NCBI RefSeq assembly: GCF_947492965.1
Contig: NZ_CANLOZ010000002.1
Span: forward strand, 186,001-250,000
Direction of reading: 5' to 3'
Origin: an uncultured Aquimarina sp.
GTDB taxonomy: Bacteria > Bacteroidota > Bacteroidia > Flavobacteriales > Flavobacteriaceae
DNA length: 64,000 bases
In this document: positions 61,887 through 64,000 of the stretch, piece by piece
Layout of the letters: each line of letters opens with the position of its first letter
How positions within the stretch are numbered: position 1 is the stretch's first letter
Translations under genes and position numbers: made by a program
Notes under the pieces: model-generated
What the model was told of the DNA's origin: nothing
What the model saw: only the letters and a program-made list of their open reading frames with translations
The model's database searches: none

Positions 61887-63872
61887 TTATCGATTAGCAC
61901 AAGTATTACCACTTAAAACAATGGCATTTGGCGTATCTGAATCATTGTTAATACAGTCGAATCTATCTGCTCCGGATGGTTCCAAAATGTTATTATTAGT
62001 AATAGACACATCCGAATGAGAACCATACAATCTAATTCCATCACTATCGTTAGGATCAATTTTAGTATTAGAAGAAATATTGATATTAGAAGAGGTACCT
62101 AATTCAATACCACCAGTTACTTCGTTATTCATAAAATCAATACCATTCGCATTATTTATGGTTACTTTTTTCGAAGTAAGGAATTTATTTCTTTCTACAG
62201 AGATGGTATATCCGTTAGTATCAGGAGTATTATTAAACCCTGTTAGGAATAAATGAAATCTTCCTGCTGTAATCTCATTATCGTTGATACTAGTATTATT
62301 TACAAAAGTATTGGTCGCACTAATTCCTGTTTCATTTACATTAATCATGTTATTGTAAAATCTAGAATCAGACGTATCTTTTAATTGAATTCCAATATCA
62401 CCATTTGTAATATTATTATCATGTACATCGATATCATTGGTATCTGTTGCTATACCAATACTGTATCCAGTAATATCGTTACCAGATATTTCATTATCAA
62501 ATACTGTTTCACTATGACTACCTGCTGCAAAAATTGCAAATCTTTCGGCAGCTTCTGCAGAAGCATTGAATCTATTATTTATAATTTTTGTTCCAGAAGC
62601 TAATGAGAGAATACATCTAGTTTCTATATCATTGTTTTCTACAGTAATATCTTGTCCAATAGTTGCTGCAGTAAAACCAACTCTACTATTAATTTCAGTA
62701 TTTCTGGTAATTAAAATATCAAAAGCTCTTTCGTGTTCTAATAGATTCCCACTAGCATCTCTGCTTCTAAAAGCTTCAATATTTATAGCATATCCAACTT
62801 CACCACCATCGGATCCAGCCATTGGTTGACCCACATTAGTAAAGGTATTTCCTTCAATTAAAATATCGTTACCATCGGTAAGAGCAATTCCCATTCTTCT
62901 TATATTTGTAAAAGAACAGTTGATTACCTTTACTCCGTATGTTGGAATATAATCTGGATCAAATCTAAATCCTATAGAATAAATAGTTAAAGCTCCTTTA
63001 GATCCTTCTACAAAATTTACACCATCAACGGTAACATTTCTACCAGAATGAATATGCATAAGGTGAGTACCGTAGAGGCCTACATCGTCAGGAGCGTATT
63101 CACGATCATTTCTGTCTCCAATTATGTTTCCACCAGAAATCGTTACGTTGTCAGCATCTCTAACTGCGATAACTGTACCATTTTCGATTCGTGATCCAGC
63201 AGGAAACTGTCTTAACTTGGTATTGTCAGACATTTTTAAATGGAAATTAGATGGAACATTGATTCCTTCTACAGAAGCATAAAAATTTTGATCAGCTGTG
63301 GTGCTCGTTACTTTCGTAGTTTCGAAAAAGGCATCAAAAACATTCGTCTCGAAAGTAGTTCCACCCATTTCTTTTATCTGAAACATTAAATCTTCAAATT
63401 CAGCAGTATTCTTCAAAGCAATATCAGAATTAGTTTGCCCTTGAACAATATTTTCCCATCTAGTCGCATTAAACTTAAATACAGGATCTTTTAAACTAAC
63501 ATTACCTTCAGTTTTTAAACTAGAGTTTAAAAGCCTTCCATCAATTATACCTCCGGAAAATATTAAAGTTCCATTAAAAATATCTCCACCATCAAAATCA
63601 AAAGTGGTGTTAGGAGGTAAAGTAATGGTCGCGCCTTCTAAATCTAACAGACAATTTATTGTTACTGTAGAGTTAGCGGCCAGACCAGAAAGGTCAAAAT
63701 CGCATGGAGTATCAGAAACAATTCCATCGTCTTCTTCCTCTGGAGGAGTATCGTCTTCATCTTCAATAACTTCCTCTTCTTCTTCAGAAATTGCTTCTTC
63801 AATGTTCTCTGTACTACAAGCAAAAATGCTTATAGCAAACACTAATAATAGAAAATAGGGTAACTTTTTCAT
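61887..63872 (-). CDS. Right-handed beta-helix repeat lipoprotein
   Basis: 661 residues. Lipobox FAC with lipidated Cys19, an acidic linker (about 24-55, rich in Glu/Asp), then parallel beta-helix repeats: VTISGGNIIGD, VTVDGVNFVEG, GVKVINCSFTN, ILIEGNTFTNVG, ITVENNDIET and others to the end. Such folds act as pectate lyases, epimerases or glycosidases. No catalytic set was identified. It is exported and membrane-anchored, convergent with the polysaccharide operon, so a role on that polymer is possible but not shown. No type IX C-terminal signal was recognised. Confidence 0.85.
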   Translation of the reverse strand: MKKLPYFLLLVFAISIFACSTENIEEAISEEEEEVIEDEDDTPPEEEDDGIVSDTPCDFDLSGLAANSTVTINCLLDLEGATITLPPNTTFDFDGGDIFNGTLIFSGGIIDGRLLNSSLKTEGNVSLKDPVFKFNATRWENIVQGQTNSDIALKNTAEFEDLMFQIKEMGGTTFETNVFDAFFETTKVTSTTADQNFYASVEGINVPSNFHLKMSDNTKLRQFPAGSRIENGTVIAVRDADNVTISGGNIIGDRNDREYAPDDVGLYGTHLMHIHSGRNVTVDGVNFVEGSKGALTIYSIGFRFDPDYIPTYGVKVINCSFTNIRRMGIALTDGNDILIEGNTFTNVGQPMAGSDGGEVGYAINIEAFRSRDASGNLLEHERAFDILITRNTEINSRVGFTAATIGQDITVENNDIETRCILSLASGTKIINNRFNASAEAAERFAIFAAGSHSETVFDNEISGNDITGYSIGIATDTNDIDVHDNNITNGDIGIQLKDTSDSRFYNNMINVNETGISATNTFVNNTSINDNEITAGRFHLFLTGFNNTPDTNGYTISVERNKFLTSKKVTINNANGIDFMNNEVTGGIELGTSSNINISSNTKIDPNDSDGIRLYGSHSDVSITNNNILEPSGADRFDCINNDSDTPNAIVLSGNTCANR

Positions 63873-64000
63873 TTCGGTTGGGGGGTGTTTTAGGTTTTTA
63901 ATTTCATTTTTAACGGAGTTTCATCGATACTATTGTGTATTATGTCGAAAAAAAATGTTAAAGTTTACGAATTATAATCATTTGATAATTAAACAATTAA

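Noticed and set aside
62385..63858. Frames opposite the beta-helix gene, including a Ser-rich one
   Set aside because: The Ser run is the complement of the Asp/Glu linker; no independent signals.
1..64000. CRISPR arrays, insertion sequences, prophage, tRNA or rRNA genes
   Set aside because: No regularly spaced repeats, transposase or integrase motifs, tRNA cloverleaf or rRNA conserved stretches were recognised by eye. A covariance-model scan would be needed to exclude small RNAs.

Overview
The window is AT-rich chromosomal DNA from a Bacteroidota bacterium, almost certainly a marine-type Flavobacteriaceae (an Aquimarina-like genus would fit, but the genus is a guess). The evidence is the gene content and order: porX (type IX secretion regulator) next to tsaE, ald and an HD-domain gene; an lpxD - lpxC/fabZ fusion - lpxA - efp - lpxD2 - NTF2-like - sucD run; a MutS2 without a recognisable Smr domain; lipoproteins with a Cys near residue 19; few Shine-Dalgarno sites; and promoter-like TAnnTTTG elements.

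Region 1 (1-10.7 kb): the 5' two-thirds or so of tamB runs off the left edge. Then come a pentapeptide-repeat protein, a membrane-anchored alpha/beta hydrolase, a MocR-type regulator divergent from a flavin-binding pyridoxamine-phosphate-oxidase-like gene, a DUF1272 zinc protein, a frameshifted GNAT acetyltransferase, a small membrane protein, alanine dehydrogenase, and two overlapping small membrane or secreted proteins.

Region 2 (10.9-24 kb): housekeeping block. tsaE and porX read leftwards. HD hydrolase, lpxD, lpxC-fabZ, lpxA, efp, a second lpxD-like gene, an NTF2-like gene, sucD and a two-domain M16 lipoprotein peptidase read rightwards. Strong hairpin terminators follow sucD and the peptidase.

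Region 3 (24-31 kb): a leftward operon of two sodium:solute symporters around a large secreted PIG-L/LmbE deacetylase, a VOC protein and an unannotated 35-residue membrane protein. To its right an XRE regulator is divergent from a small secreted protein, and their shared promoter region carries a dense set of inverted half-sites.

Region 4 (31-44.5 kb): MutS2, uracil-DNA glycosylase, small membrane ORFs, a tandem pair of outer-membrane-type proteins, an orphan cytosolic substrate-binding-like protein, polyphosphate kinase, nucleoside phosphorylase, a DUF1835 protein, an SUI1 factor, an IPNS-like dioxygenase and a fused 2-oxoacid dehydrogenase E1.

Region 5 (44.7-61.8 kb): a 15-gene exopolysaccharide or O-antigen operon. 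It makes UDP-HexNAc uronate (epimerase plus dehydrogenase), assembles it with four glycosyltransferases, decorates it (pyruvyltransferase, methyltransferase, hexapeptide acyltransferase, CapK-like adenylating enzyme, MBOAT plus SGNH pair), and has its own flippase and EpsG-type polymerase. The most interesting member is a QueC-like PP-loop protein that may amidate the uronic acid. The operon ends at a perfect 15-bp terminator palindrome facing a convergent beta-helix lipoprotein gene (61.9-63.9 kb). No rRNA, tRNA, CRISPR array or insertion sequence was recognised. No stretch longer than 300 bases is without a gene once the small ORFs are counted.
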